64,000 nucleotides of DNA. Source: Prosthecobacter sp. (lineage in GTDB: Bacteria > Verrucomicrobiota > Verrucomicrobiia > Verrucomicrobiales > Verrucomicrobiaceae). A program made the translations under genes and the position numbers. Numbering within the stretch: position 1 is the stretch's first letter; the number at the start of each line of letters is the position of its first letter. Positions 1 through 8,650 of the stretch are shown here, piece by piece. The stretch covers positions 901,714-965,713 of the forward strand of contig NZ_JAXMIH010000008.1 of assembly GCF_034366625.1 (NCBI RefSeq), given 5' to 3'. Under the pieces are notes generated by a model. The model was not told where the DNA came from. It did no database searches and was given only the letters and a program-made list of their open reading frames with translations.

Positions 1-1041
1 GGCATCTACATGACCCCCAACCGTCTGATCAGTTCCCCGGTCATGTTTGGCTCGCTGCCCACGCAGGCTTGGAAGGGCGGATCGATCCCTGCCGCTGCCA
101 GCCCGGCAACCACTGACTACAAGCCCTGGCAGACGCTCCTGTTCCGGCCCCACTCGAACTATAGCGGGGTGGGCGGCAGCAAGACCACCCATCCGGGTGA
201 GTACAATCCCAAGGACCACTTCCTCCTGGACATGTTCTTCATGCCCGTGGTCGAACCCTACGCCATCAGCGAGCCGCTTTCCGTCGCCGGCAGGGTCAAC
301 ATGAACTACCAGATCATGCCCTTCACCCACATCACCCGCGCCACCGGCATGCACGCGGTGATGAAGGGGGAATTCATGACCGCCGTCCCCCTGGGCCACA
401 TCAATAAGAGCAAATCCTTCAAACCCGTCAGCGGTGCCGGTGCCTGGGATGACAACTACTGGAATGAGAAGAACGACAGCCACTACTGGCATCGTCCCAT
501 CGACGTGACGGAAACGCTGCGCCAGTTCGAGGAGCGCTTCGCCAACAACACCGGCCTCAACACACTCACGCGCGGCCTGTTCCGTGCCGCCAGCCAGATC
601 TGTGAGATTTACTTGGTGCCGGAGGACAAGACCGGACCATTGATCGGCAATGTGTCCAAACCCATGAATAGTCCGTCCATCCGGAAATCCAGCATGGATT
701 CGTTTTGGTCGGACAACCGTGCCACGGGTGACAATGTGCGTGAGCGGCCCTACTCGAACCTCTACAGCCGTCTGACCACCCGCAGCAACACCTTCCGTGT
801 CCATGTGCGTGCCCAGATGCTGCGGAAGGCGCGCTCCACTGCTCCGGATGTCTTCAATCCCAGCAAGGATGCAGTGCTCAGTGAGTATCGCGGCTCCACC
901 CTCATTGAGCGCTACATCGATCCAAACAATTCGCCCGACATCCCTGATTACGCCGGCTCAGCAGGCAATCCGCTCACATCGGCGCCGCTGGAGTCTTTTT
1001 ATCGGTTCCGTGCCCTCGAAAGCAAGCGCTTCAGCCCCTGA
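1..1041 (+). CDS. Verru_Chthon cassette protein A, C-terminal part (cut by window edge)
   Basis: The frame is open from base 1, and the first ATG at 10 is only an internal candidate, so this is the end of a longer protein. The visible ~346 residues match what I know of Verru_Chthon cassette protein A: a PVEPYAISEP stretch, then NMNYQIMPFTHITR, and a C-terminal FRVHVRAQ segment. Identification also rests on the three following genes, which are the B, C and D members in the expected order. The stop overlaps the next ATG by one base (TGATG), which suggests translational coupling. Its function is unknown. The family is thought to belong to a pilin-like export or surface system because its partners have type IV prepilin leaders. 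The missing N-terminus means no leader can be checked. Confidence 0.8.
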   Translation, partial: GIYMTPNRLISSPVMFGSLPTQAWKGGSIPAAASPATTDYKPWQTLLFRPHSNYSGVGGSKTTHPGEYNPKDHFLLDMFFMPVVEPYAISEPLSVAGRVNMNYQIMPFTHITRATGMHAVMKGEFMTAVPLGHINKSKSFKPVSGAGAWDDNYWNEKNDSHYWHRPIDVTETLRQFEERFANNTGLNTLTRGLFRAASQICEIYLVPEDKTGPLIGNVSKPMNSPSIRKSSMDSFWSDNRATGDNVRERPYSNLYSRLTTRSNTFRVHVRAQMLRKARSTAPDVFNPSKDAVLSEYRGSTLIERYIDPNNSPDIPDYAGSAGNPLTSAPLESFYRFRALESKRFSP

Positions 1042-1565
1042 TGCCTTTTCACAATCCTGCTTTTGCCATCAACATGAAGTTTCAAAAAAACATCGCTTCG
1101 TCACGTAGAGGGTTCTCGCTGGTCGAGGTGACTCTCGCCGTGGCGATCGCCGCCCTCGCCATCATCACCTTCCTCGGGCTGCTGCCACAGGGGCTTGAGG
1201 TGTCGCGCAAAACGGCCCAAATGGCCGCCCACAGCAACATTCTGGAGCAGATCGTGCGTGATCTGGAGAACGCCCGGTGGGACAAGATGCCGACCGGCAA
1301 TGATGAGCGCAAGTTTTTCAATGATCAGGGTGTGGAGGTTGACTCCGAATCAACCGAAATCACCCTGGTTGCCCAGATGGACTACTCCCTGCCTGCCGCC
1401 CTGCCCAAAACAGAATCCAGCCAGAAATTTCTCCGCCGTGTGGTGGTCAAAATCGCCAACACCAGCAGCACGGAGTTTGATTTCGATCCTGAAAAAAAAT
1501 TCACCTATGCCACCTATAACCACTTGGTGGCCAAAACCCGTGCGAGCACCTCCATTTCAAAATGA
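1041..1565 (+). CDS. Verru_Chthon cassette protein B (prepilin-like)
   Basis: This is a 174-residue protein with a class III (type IV pilin) leader. A basic N-terminus with SSRRG is followed by FSLVEV and a hydrophobic helix at about residues 26-50, with the conserved Glu five residues after the expected cleavage after Gly. An in-frame ATG at 1074 would give the same mature protein with a shorter leader. The 1041 start overlaps the stop of protein A. The body is short and has no recognised catalytic motif. It probably acts as a minor pilin or pseudopilin, processed by a prepilin peptidase that is not encoded in the window. The stop overlaps the start of cassette protein C by four bases (ATGA). 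Confidence 0.85.
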   Translation: MPFHNPAFAINMKFQKNIASSRRGFSLVEVTLAVAIAALAIITFLGLLPQGLEVSRKTAQMAAHSNILEQIVRDLENARWDKMPTGNDERKFFNDQGVEVDSESTEITLVAQMDYSLPAALPKTESSQKFLRRVVVKIANTSSTEFDFDPEKKFTYATYNHLVAKTRASTSISK

Positions 1566-2779
1566 CTGCTTCATTCCGATATGCCCGCACCCCTCTTCTC
1601 AGGCGGACTTTTGTCTGTGGTGCGAAGGGGTTCACCCTCATCGAACTGCTCGTCTCGATGACCTTTCTCGTCATCCTCATGCTCGTGGTCACCCAGGTCA
1701 TTGGCATCGTGCAGCGCACCTGGGTGCGTACCAATTCACGTGTCTCGCAGTTCCGTGAGGCGCGCATGGCTTTTGATGTCATCTCCCGCACCCTCAGTCA
1801 GGCTACGCTGAACACCTACTGGGAAAACGAATTCGATCCCCTGGGGACGGACATCGCGGGCGAGAAGAAGTTCAAGGCGAAAAACTACGTCAGGCAGTCT
1901 GAACTTCAGTTCGTCTGCGGTCCTACCACCGGGCTTCTGCCCCTGGCGGCGGCCAACAGCCAGAATTATCCTGGCCACGGCGTTTTTTTCCAGGCACCGC
2001 TCGGGGTCACTAAGCTGGTCGTGGCCGGCACCGGCGATGTGAACACCGAAAACATGGTCAATCTCATGTGTGGTCGTGGTTATTTCGTCGAATGGGGCAG
2101 CGACGAGCCTTTCCGTCCGCCTTTTCTCAGTACGCTCACCTCGGTTCCCTTGCGGTTCCGCATGCGTCTCATGGAATACAGCCCCACCGCCGAGATGAAC
2201 AGGATCTACGATTCCTCCCTCAGACCTCTGGTGGATAATGAAACCGGCACCAACAACGGGAAGAAATGGTTTCAGGAGGGGGAGACGGGCGCGCTGACCA
2301 GCATCGTGAAGGACAATGAAACCACCGCGAGCAGGGCCTTCACGCGTCCGGTGGCTGAAAACATTCTCGCCCTCATTATCTCGCCTCAGCAGGAAGTTAC
2401 CGGCAATGCCGGCAACCCGTATGACATCGCGCCAAACTACATCTGGGATTCCACGCTCACCATCAATCCTGGCGCCTCGGCCTCCTCGGCAAATCCGCAA
2501 GGAACCCAGCACCTGCTGCCGCCCCTGCTCAAGGTGACCATGATTGCACTGGATCAGATGGGCGGGGAAACGCTGTCACGCGAAGAAAATGAAGAGTTGC
2601 GGGAGAAGGTTCTTGGCAAGGTGGGCGGGATGTTTCAAAAAGCCTCGGATTTCGCCAAAGAACTGGAAGGCACCGAAGACAGCCAGGGGGAATTGGAGGA
2701 ATTGCTCCTTTCCAACAAGCTCAATTATCGCGTCTTTACCACTACCATCGCGCTCAAGCAATCACGTTGGAGTTTATGA
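1562..2779 (+). CDS. Verru_Chthon cassette protein C (prepilin-like)
   Basis: This 405-residue protein has a prepilin leader ending KG, then FTLIELLVSM and a hydrophobic helix at about residues 22-50. After the helix comes RVSQFREARMAFDVISRTLSQ, a segment typical of PulJ/GspJ-like minor pseudopilins. The long C-terminal region is variable and has a glutamate-rich stretch near residues 340-385 that may be helical. It starts inside the stop of protein B (ATGA overlap), so the two are probably translated together. Role and cargo of the cassette are not known. The assignment to the C member rests on the leader, size and gene order. Confidence 0.85.
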   Translation: MTASFRYARTPLLRRTFVCGAKGFTLIELLVSMTFLVILMLVVTQVIGIVQRTWVRTNSRVSQFREARMAFDVISRTLSQATLNTYWENEFDPLGTDIAGEKKFKAKNYVRQSELQFVCGPTTGLLPLAAANSQNYPGHGVFFQAPLGVTKLVVAGTGDVNTENMVNLMCGRGYFVEWGSDEPFRPPFLSTLTSVPLRFRMRLMEYSPTAEMNRIYDSSLRPLVDNETGTNNGKKWFQEGETGALTSIVKDNETTASRAFTRPVAENILALIISPQQEVTGNAGNPYDIAPNYIWDSTLTINPGASASSANPQGTQHLLPPLLKVTMIALDQMGGETLSREENEELREKVLGKVGGMFQKASDFAKELEGTEDSQGELEELLLSNKLNYRVFTTTIALKQSRWSL

Positions 2780-2808
2780 ACGCCTGAGGAGAAAGGGCCG
2801 CTACAGCC

Positions 2809-3531
2809 ATGACAATCGAATCCAAATTCATGCCGTCACCTTGCAAACGCCGGAGCGCGCAGTGCGCTGCTTTCTCCTTGATTGAAATGCTGGTCGTGGT
2901 GACCATCATCGTGCTGCTGCTCGCCTTCACCACCCCGGCGCTGATGCGAACCATGCAGTCGAGCAGGCTCACTTCCGCAGGTGATACTTTGTTCGGTGCC
3001 ATCTCCGAAGCCCAGCAGATGGCTTATGCACAGAATGTCCCTGTCGAAGTGCGGTTTTTCAAATTTGCCGAAGGACTCGACACCAACACGAACTTCCGGG
3101 CTTACCAGATGTTCAAGGTGACCCTGACAACAGAAGAGGATGGTGATGTCGTCGAAACTTTGGTGCCCGTCAACAATCTGACCCGGACTCCAGAAGGCAT
3201 CATCATCGTGACTGACCAGGAATTGTCCCCCATGCTTTCAGGCGCGAGTCTTCCAGATTCAAAGCCGGGTGGCGGTGCCATCGGCTATTCCGGCGTTGAA
3301 GGTGCCGAGTACAACGCCATCCGCTTCATGACAGACGGCTCCTGCCGCAAAGTGGAGGAGACAGCGGACGGACTGGCGGGCCTCGCCTATCAAACACTCC
3401 CATCGAGCTTTTTCACCATCACGATTGACAACGGTCAGGAAATAACAACCGCCAATCTCCCCAAGAATTTTTACACCATCCAGATCGACCCTTTCACCGG
3501 CAAGGCGCGCAATTACAAGCCAGGATTCTGA
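2809..3531 (+). CDS. Verru_Chthon cassette protein D (prepilin-like)
   Basis: This is a 240-residue protein with a prepilin leader: a cysteine- and arginine-containing basic region, then AFSLIEMLVVVTIIV and a hydrophobic helix to about residue 45. The following TSAGDTLFGAISEAQQMAYA segment resembles GspH/FimT-type pseudopilins. It is the last member of the A-B-C-D cassette, 29 bp after protein C, and ends 67 bp before guaB. No transcription terminator is evident in that gap. An assembly ATPase, inner-membrane platform and prepilin peptidase are not in the window, so the cassette must use machinery encoded elsewhere. Confidence 0.85.
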   Translation: MTIESKFMPSPCKRRSAQCAAFSLIEMLVVVTIIVLLLAFTTPALMRTMQSSRLTSAGDTLFGAISEAQQMAYAQNVPVEVRFFKFAEGLDTNTNFRAYQMFKVTLTTEEDGDVVETLVPVNNLTRTPEGIIIVTDQELSPMLSGASLPDSKPGGGAIGYSGVEGAEYNAIRFMTDGSCRKVEETADGLAGLAYQTLPSSFFTITIDNGQEITTANLPKNFYTIQIDPFTGKARNYKPGF

Positions 3532-3598
3532 TCGCTTTCATCTTCTCTGACGGCCAAATTTCCGCATGACAGCCGCCTGATCACCGCTTGAATGGCGT

Positions 3599-5056
3599 AT
3601 GGGTGATCTGCCTTCTCTCGCTTTAAGTTTCGACGACGTCCTTCTTCTTCCGGCGCACAGCGCCGTGCTGCCCGGAGACGTCAATGTCTCCACCAAACTG
3701 GCCTCCATCGGCCTCAACGTGCCGATCCTTTCGTCCGCCATGGACACCGTGACGGAGGCCGAGCTCGCCATTGCCCTTGCGCGTGAGGGCGGCCTCGGCG
3801 TCATCCATCGGAATATTCCCATCGACCTCCAGGCCGAGCAGGTGGCCCGCGTGAAGCGCTCCGAAAACACTGTCATCCAGAATCCTCACTGCGTGACCCC
3901 GGAGACGCGACTTGGCGAGCTCCAGCGGCTCATGCACGAGAAAGGCGTCAGCGGTTTTCCTGTCATCGACGGAAGTGGCATTCTCGTCGGCATGGTCACC
4001 AGCCGTGACATGTGGTACATCGACGACGAGTCCACGCCCGTGTCTGCCATCATGACGCCGCGTGCTCGTCTGGCCACCGGCACGCCGCAGACGAGCTACG
4101 AGGACGCGCTCAAGATCCTCTACACGCACCGCATCGAGAAACTCCCGCTCGTCGATGCCGCTGGCAAGCTTGCCGGCCTCATCACCAAGCAGGATGTCGT
4201 AAAGCGCCAGATGTTCACCCACGCCGCCAAGGACGCCAACGGGCAGCTCCGTGTCGGCGGTGCCGTCGGAGTGGGCGATGATTGCGTGGATCGTGGCAAG
4301 GCCCTGCTCGCCGCTGGTGCCGATGCCATCTTCATCGACGCCGCCACCGGCCACACCAGCCGCGTCATGAGTGTCATCGCCCGTCTTCGCGAAAATCTCG
4401 GCACCAACGTCCCCATCGTCGCAGGCAACGTCGTCACCGCCGATGGCGCGCAGGATCTCATCAAAGCAGGCGTCTCCGCCATCAAGGTCGGCGTCGGTCC
4501 CGGCTCCATCTGCACCACGCGCATCATCTCCGGCGTCGGCATGGCCCAGTTCAGCGCCGTGCAGGAAGTCGCCGACGTTTGCAGGTCCGCAGGCGTCACC
4601 GTCATTGCTGACGGTGGCATCCGTTACTCCGGCGACATCGTCAAAGCCCTCGCTGGCGGCGCCGATCTCGTCATGCTCGGTTCCTTGCTCGCCGGAACGT
4701 CCGAAAGTCCCGGCAACATGATCAAGTGGCAGGGGCGCACCTTCAAGGAATACCGTGGCATGGGCAGCCTCAAGGCCATGCGCAAAGGGGCTGGGGACCG
4801 CTACGGCCAAAACTCCTCCGGCAAGCTCGTTCCCGAAGGCGTCGAAGCCCGCGTGCCCTACAAAGGCCCGCTCGCCGAAGTCGTCTTCCAGCTCATCGGT
4901 GGTCTGCGCAGCGGCATGGGCTACGTCGGTGCCAACACCCTCGACGAGCTCCGCGCCAAGGCCCGCTTCGTCCGCATCACCGCCGGCGGACTCAAAGAAA
5001 GCCACCCGCACGATGTCGTCATCACCGAAGAACCCGTGAATTACGAGCCGCATTGA
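3599..5056 (+). CDS. guaB: Inosine-5'-monophosphate dehydrogenase
   Basis: This cytoplasmic enzyme oxidises IMP to XMP with NAD+, the first committed step of guanine nucleotide synthesis. The 485-residue length is normal. It opens with LSFDDVLLLPAHS and has two CBS domains at about residues 92-205. The active-site loop GPGSICTTR has the catalytic Cys at residue 305, the same number as in the E. coli enzyme. The phosphate-binding GSLLAGT motif and the mobile flap around RGMGSLKAM are present. The ATG at 3599 is preferred because the ATG a few bases upstream (3592) runs into a stop at once. guaA follows 42 bp downstream, so both GMP-pathway steps sit together. Confidence 0.97.
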   Translation: MGDLPSLALSFDDVLLLPAHSAVLPGDVNVSTKLASIGLNVPILSSAMDTVTEAELAIALAREGGLGVIHRNIPIDLQAEQVARVKRSENTVIQNPHCVTPETRLGELQRLMHEKGVSGFPVIDGSGILVGMVTSRDMWYIDDESTPVSAIMTPRARLATGTPQTSYEDALKILYTHRIEKLPLVDAAGKLAGLITKQDVVKRQMFTHAAKDANGQLRVGGAVGVGDDCVDRGKALLAAGADAIFIDAATGHTSRVMSVIARLRENLGTNVPIVAGNVVTADGAQDLIKAGVSAIKVGVGPGSICTTRIISGVGMAQFSAVQEVADVCRSAGVTVIADGGIRYSGDIVKALAGGADLVMLGSLLAGTSESPGNMIKWQGRTFKEYRGMGSLKAMRKGAGDRYGQNSSGKLVPEGVEARVPYKGPLAEVVFQLIGGLRSGMGYVGANTLDELRAKARFVRITAGGLKESHPHDVVITEEPVNYEPH

Positions 5057-5062
5057 TCGGCC

Positions 5063-5092
5063 TCGTCATTCGTCATTCTGCATTCGTCATCT
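5063..5092. repeat. CATTCGTCATT-type repeat tract before guaA
   Basis: The 42-bp spacer between guaB and guaA is almost filled by repeated CATTCGTCATT units. The 30-bp core matches 27 of 30 positions of the tract that encodes the signal peptide of the sulfatase at 37247, and is also close to the one at 45911. It leaves little room for a separate guaA promoter, so guaBA are probably co-transcribed. No clear Shine-Dalgarno sequence is seen before the guaA ATG. Mobility mechanism and function of the repeat are unknown. Confidence 0.75.
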
Positions 5093-5098
5093 CCCCTC

Positions 5099-6619
5099 AT
5101 GACCCCTCAAGAAGTCGCCGTACTCGATTACGGCTCCCAGTACAGTCAGCTCATCGTCCGCCGCGTTCGCGAGCTTGGATTCGTCTCGCACCTGTATCCG
5201 CCTGAGGAACTTGCCAATTTGCAAAACCCCGGTGCTATCATCCTCTCCGGTGGTCCTCGGAGCACCTCGGAAAAAGACGCGCCGGATGTCGATTACGCCA
5301 AACTCATGGCCTTCGGCGTTCCCGTGCTCGGCGTGTGCTACGGCATGCAGCTCCTCAACATCAAGCACGGTGGCACCGTCAAACCCGGCGTCACCCGCGA
5401 GTATGGACCTGCCAAACTCGTCGTCACCGATCACGAAGACCTCTTCAGCGGCATTTCGCATGAGTCCCAGGTTTGGATGAGCCACAGCGACACCTGTGCA
5501 AACCTCGCCAGCACCACCCAAGTCATCGCCACCAACGAAGACGCCGTTCCTGTGGCCCTCAAATGGTCCGATCGCTGCTGGGGCATTCAGTTCCATCCCG
5601 AGGTCACGCATTCGCACGAAGGCACGGCCATCCTGAAGAACTTCCTCACCAAAAGCGGCGCGCAGCTCGCCAGGTTCGACATCCAGGAGTTCAAAGCGCA
5701 GATGATCGAGCGCATCAAAGCCGAGGTCGGCAGCCGTGAAGTCATCTGCGGCGTCTCCGGCGGCGTGGACAGCACCGTGCTCGCCGTGCTCCTCTCGCAC
5801 GCCGGCGTCAAGGTGCGCTGCATCTACATCGACACCGGCCTCATGCGCCTGAATGAAACCGCCGAGGTGAAAACCTTGTTCGGCGAAGTCGGCGTCCCCA
5901 TCGAGCAGATCGACGCCAGCGCCATCTTCCTCGGCGCGCTCAAAGGCGTCACCGACCCCGAGCAAAAACGCCGCATCATCGGCACGCTCTTCGTCGAGGA
6001 ATTCTGGAAGGTCGCCGACAACGTCGAACTCCTCGCCCAGGGCACGCTGTATCCCGACGTGATCGAAAGCGCCACCAGCGGCAGCATCGCCAGCAAAATC
6101 AAAACGCACCACAACCGCGTCGATCGCATCATGGAACTCAAGGAGCAGGGCAAAGTGCTCGAACCGCTCGCCGAACTCTTCAAAGACGAAGTCCGCGCCC
6201 TCGGTGCCAGCCTCGGCATCCCGCACCGCGCCTTGTGGCGTCATCCGTTCCCCGGCCCCGGCCTCGCCGTGCGCATTCCCGGCGAGATCACTCCCGAGCG
6301 CGTCCACATCACCCAGCAGGCCGATGCCATCTTCATCGGCGAACTCCGCCGCAGCGGCTGGTATGAGCAGACCTGGCAGGCCTACGCCGCGCTGCTCCCC
6401 GTCAAAACAGTCGGCGTCAAAGGCGACGAACGCAGCTACGAGCAGGCCATCTCCCTCCGCGCTGTCATCAGCGAAGACGCCATGACCGCCGACTGGGTCG
6501 AGCTGCCCTACAGCGTCCTCCGCAACGCCTCCAACAAGATCCTCAACAGCGTCAAAGGCGTGAACCGCGTGCTTTACGACATCAGCACCAAACCGCCCGC
6601 GAGCATCGAGTGGGAGTGA
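5099..6619 (+). CDS. guaA: GMP synthase (glutamine-hydrolysing)
   Basis: This cytoplasmic enzyme aminates XMP to GMP using glutamine and ATP. Its 506 residues cover a class I glutamine amidotransferase domain (about 1-190), an ATP pyrophosphatase domain (about 195-385) and the C-terminal dimerisation domain. The amidotransferase triad is visible: Cys80 in GVCYGMQ, and His166 and Glu168 in HPEVTHS. The ATP-pyrophosphatase P-loop SGGVDST is at residues 220-226. The C-terminal IDSTKPPxxIEWE-type end is present as ISTKPPASIEWE. It follows guaB and completes the IMP-to-GMP route. The spacer upstream is a repeat tract. Confidence 0.97.
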   Translation: MTPQEVAVLDYGSQYSQLIVRRVRELGFVSHLYPPEELANLQNPGAIILSGGPRSTSEKDAPDVDYAKLMAFGVPVLGVCYGMQLLNIKHGGTVKPGVTREYGPAKLVVTDHEDLFSGISHESQVWMSHSDTCANLASTTQVIATNEDAVPVALKWSDRCWGIQFHPEVTHSHEGTAILKNFLTKSGAQLARFDIQEFKAQMIERIKAEVGSREVICGVSGGVDSTVLAVLLSHAGVKVRCIYIDTGLMRLNETAEVKTLFGEVGVPIEQIDASAIFLGALKGVTDPEQKRRIIGTLFVEEFWKVADNVELLAQGTLYPDVIESATSGSIASKIKTHHNRVDRIMELKEQGKVLEPLAELFKDEVRALGASLGIPHRALWRHPFPGPGLAVRIPGEITPERVHITQQADAIFIGELRRSGWYEQTWQAYAALLPVKTVGVKGDERSYEQAISLRAVISEDAMTADWVELPYSVLRNASNKILNSVKGVNRVLYDISTKPPASIEWE

Positions 6620-6634
6620 TCCATCGTCATCGTC

Positions 6635-6803
6635 CTCCTACTCGCACTCGTCATCGATTCTACCACTTCGCCAACACCTCAGCGGTCCGAGCCACAGAAG
6701 TCAGCACCGCAGCACAAAGCCATTTTCAGTTTTCCATTCTCAGTTCCTCCATCGCGACTGACCCATCGTTCACGTTTTGATCGAGGACGAGTTCGAGTAG
6801 GAG
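6635..6803. repeat. Imperfect inverted repeat between guaA and tmk
   Basis: The left arm at 6635-6657 and the right arm at 6781-6803 are reverse complements at 21 of 23 positions, separated by 123 bp. Similarity continues weakly outward. The right arm belongs to a GAGGACGAG-type repeat and ends 16 bp before the tmk start codon, so it occupies the likely ribosome-binding region. The inner 123 bp hold no convincing gene. A long-range hairpin in the transcript or a defunct small mobile repeat are both possible. Confidence 0.6.
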
Positions 6804-6819
6804 AACGAGAACGAGTCCA

Positions 6820-7467
6820 ATGCCCGCCACCACACCATCCCCCGGCTTCCTCCTCTCCTTCGAAGGCTCCGAAGGATGCGGCAAATCCACGCAGATTCGA
6901 CTCCTGCGCGAGCGTCTCGAAAAATCTGGCCGCAAAGTCGAAGTTCTTCGCGAACCCGGCGGCACCGAGATCGGCGAAAGCATCCGCCATCTCCTCCAGC
7001 ACGCCAAAGAAGGCCACTGCATGACCCCGGAGACGGAGCTGCTCCTCTTCGCCGCCAGTCGTGCGCAGATCGTCCGCGAAAAAATCCGCCCGCTCCTCGA
7101 ATCCGGCGCGTTTGTCATCCTCGACCGCTTCCTCGACTCCACCACCGTCTATCAGGGCATCGCCCGCGGTCTTCCGCTTGAGAGCGTCCGCGCCATCAAC
7201 GCCTTCGCCATCGGCGGCACGTTGCCACAGCTCACGCTTGTCCTCGACATGGACAGCGCCACCGCCTGGCAGCGCATTCATCAAACCGGCCGCGAACTCG
7301 ACCGCATCGAGAGCCAGCCGCAGTCTTTCTTCGAAAAAGTCCGCCAAGGTTATCTCGAAGTCGCCCGCGCTGATCCCTCACGCGTGAAGATCATTGACGC
7401 CTCCGCCACCCCCGAAGCCGTCCACGAAGCCATCTGGAATCTCCTTACCGCTCAAATCTCGCTTTAA
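6820..7467 (+). CDS. tmk: Thymidylate kinase
   Basis: This cytoplasmic kinase phosphorylates dTMP to dTDP with ATP in dTTP synthesis. The 215-residue length is typical. Seen motifs are the P-loop in FEGSEGCGKST (residues 14-24), the LREPGGTEIGE substrate loop and the DRFLDSTTVYQG motif near residue 103. The REL.RIE lid-region sequence follows. The ATG at 6820 is the only sensible start before the P-loop. It lacks a clear Shine-Dalgarno sequence because the upstream bases are part of a repeat. holB follows 141 bp downstream, a tmk-holB pairing that is common in bacteria. Confidence 0.96.
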   Translation: MPATTPSPGFLLSFEGSEGCGKSTQIRLLRERLEKSGRKVEVLREPGGTEIGESIRHLLQHAKEGHCMTPETELLLFAASRAQIVREKIRPLLESGAFVILDRFLDSTTVYQGIARGLPLESVRAINAFAIGGTLPQLTLVLDMDSATAWQRIHQTGRELDRIESQPQSFFEKVRQGYLEVARADPSRVKIIDASATPEAVHEAIWNLLTAQISL

Positions 7468-7486
7468 TCGTCCTCGTCCTCGATCA
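7468..7486. repeat. CGTCCTCGTCCTCG repeat copy after tmk
   Basis: Immediately after the tmk stop lies a 19-bp segment. Its reverse complement matches 17 of 19 positions of 6778-6796, just upstream of tmk. The gene is therefore bracketed by inverted copies of the GAGGACGAG-type repeat. Confidence 0.6.
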
Positions 7487-7527
7487 TTCCGCGTCGCACC
7501 ACCACATGAATCACGTTCCTCCCATGC

Positions 7528-7604
7528 CTCGTCATTCATTCGCCATTCGTTCATCCTTCGCAGTCTTGCTACGGAGAATGGACCATTCGTCATTCGTCAT
7601 TCCT
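7528..7604. repeat. CATTCGTCATT-type repeat tracts before holB
   Basis: Two tracts at about 7528-7555 and 7583-7604 are built from CATTCGTCATT/CATTCGCCATT units like those before guaA. They end five bases before the holB ATG and leave no recognisable Shine-Dalgarno sequence. The 141-bp gap between tmk and holB contains these tracts and the 7468-7486 repeat, and no gene. Confidence 0.7.
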
Positions 7605-7608
7605 TCCC

Positions 7609-8604
7609 ATGCCGTTTAAGAGCGACCACGCCCTTCAGCTTCTCGGCCGCGCCCGTGACAACGGCCGCCTTGGGCATGCGTATCTCATCACCGGCCCCAA
7701 AGCCGCGCAGCACGAGCAATTCGCCGCCAATGTGCTCGACCTCATGGTTGGCACGAAATGCGGCACGCTGGAGGCATGGGAAGGGCAGGGGGCCATCGTC
7801 CTGCGCCCGCAGAGCAAATCTCGCCGCATCACCATCGGCGACGACGGAGACGATCCCGGCACCATCCGCTTCCTGGAAAAGATGATCCACCGCACAGCCG
7901 CGCCGAACGGCTGGAAGCTCGCCGTCATTGTCGATGCGGAGCGCATGAACGTCCAGGCGCAGAACGCCTTCCTCAAAACCCTCGAAGAGCCGCCACCGCG
8001 CACGTTGCTGTTGCTTCTAAGCACGCAGCCGCAGCAGCTTCTCCCCACCATCCAGTCCCGCGTCATCGAGATCGGCCTCATGGCACCCGATGGCGCGCGT
8101 ATCTTCACCGAGCACGAGAGCAAACTCCTCGCTGTGCTCAAACAGATGGCATCCAAGCAAAGCGGCAGCATCTCCACCGCGCTCGCCTTGAAAAAAGACT
8201 TTGAAGACATCCTCGAAGACCTGCACGACTCGATCAAAAAAGACCAGGAAGCCGACTTCGAGCGCGAGCAGGACCATTACGGCAAGACTACCGACGGCGC
8301 GTGGCTCAAACAACGCGAAGAACAGGTCGAAGCCCAGATCGAAGCCGAATACCTCCAGCAGCGCACATCTTTGATGGAACTTCTCCTTTCCTGGATGGGC
8401 GATGTCGCCCGCCAGCAGGCCGGAGCCGAGCATCTTGATCTTCCCAAGTATCAGGAAGCCACCGCCGCCCTCGCCACCAAATGGGAGCAAGGCGATGTCG
8501 CCAAACGCATCCGCGTTCTCCGCCAGCTCGAAAGCCACCTGCACACCAACGTCAACGAAGGCCTAGCCCTCGAAGTCTGCTTCATCGAAGCCTTTGGAGC
8601 CTAG
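7609..8604 (+). CDS. holB: DNA polymerase III delta-prime subunit (clamp-loader AAA+ protein)
   Basis: This 331-residue protein of the clamp-loader complex has the N-terminal signature HALQLLGRARDNGRLGHAYLITGP and the central NAFLKTLEEPPPRTLLLLLSTQPQQLLPTIQSRV segment typical of delta-prime. The Walker A position reads GPKAAQHEQ and lacks the GKT/S signature, as expected for a non-ATPase subunit. I see no four-cysteine zinc motif, which many bacterial delta-prime proteins have. The C-terminal half is rich in charged residues (EEQVEAQIEAEYLQQ) and may form a long helix. Its position after tmk supports the call. Confidence 0.88.
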   Translation: MPFKSDHALQLLGRARDNGRLGHAYLITGPKAAQHEQFAANVLDLMVGTKCGTLEAWEGQGAIVLRPQSKSRRITIGDDGDDPGTIRFLEKMIHRTAAPNGWKLAVIVDAERMNVQAQNAFLKTLEEPPPRTLLLLLSTQPQQLLPTIQSRVIEIGLMAPDGARIFTEHESKLLAVLKQMASKQSGSISTALALKKDFEDILEDLHDSIKKDQEADFEREQDHYGKTTDGAWLKQREEQVEAQIEAEYLQQRTSLMELLLSWMGDVARQQAGAEHLDLPKYQEATAALATKWEQGDVAKRIRVLRQLESHLHTNVNEGLALEVCFIEAFGA

Positions 8605-8650
8605 CAACGCGCTCATGCTGCTTCATTTTTTGTTTCAAACGGGAAAATAG

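Noticed and set aside
3993..4011. TGGTCACCAGCCGTGACAT, resembling the operator pattern
   Set aside because: It lies inside guaB, the right arm has two mismatches and there is no start codon nearby. It probably reflects coding constraint in a CBS domain.
3623..5053. Long minus-strand open frame opposite guaB
   Set aside because: Antisense shadow of a clear guaB gene, with no recognised motif.
5087..6307. Long minus-strand open frame opposite guaA
   Set aside because: guaA is unambiguous on the plus strand; the antisense translation is a repetitive Asp/Gly/Ala-rich shadow.
7501..7608. Possible CRISPR-like array of short CATTCGTCATT units
   Set aside because: Units are only about 10 bp, adjacent and irregular, with no spacers of constant length and no cas genes.
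8605..8650. Possible hairpin terminator after holB
   Set aside because: A T-rich run follows but no stable complementary arms precede it.
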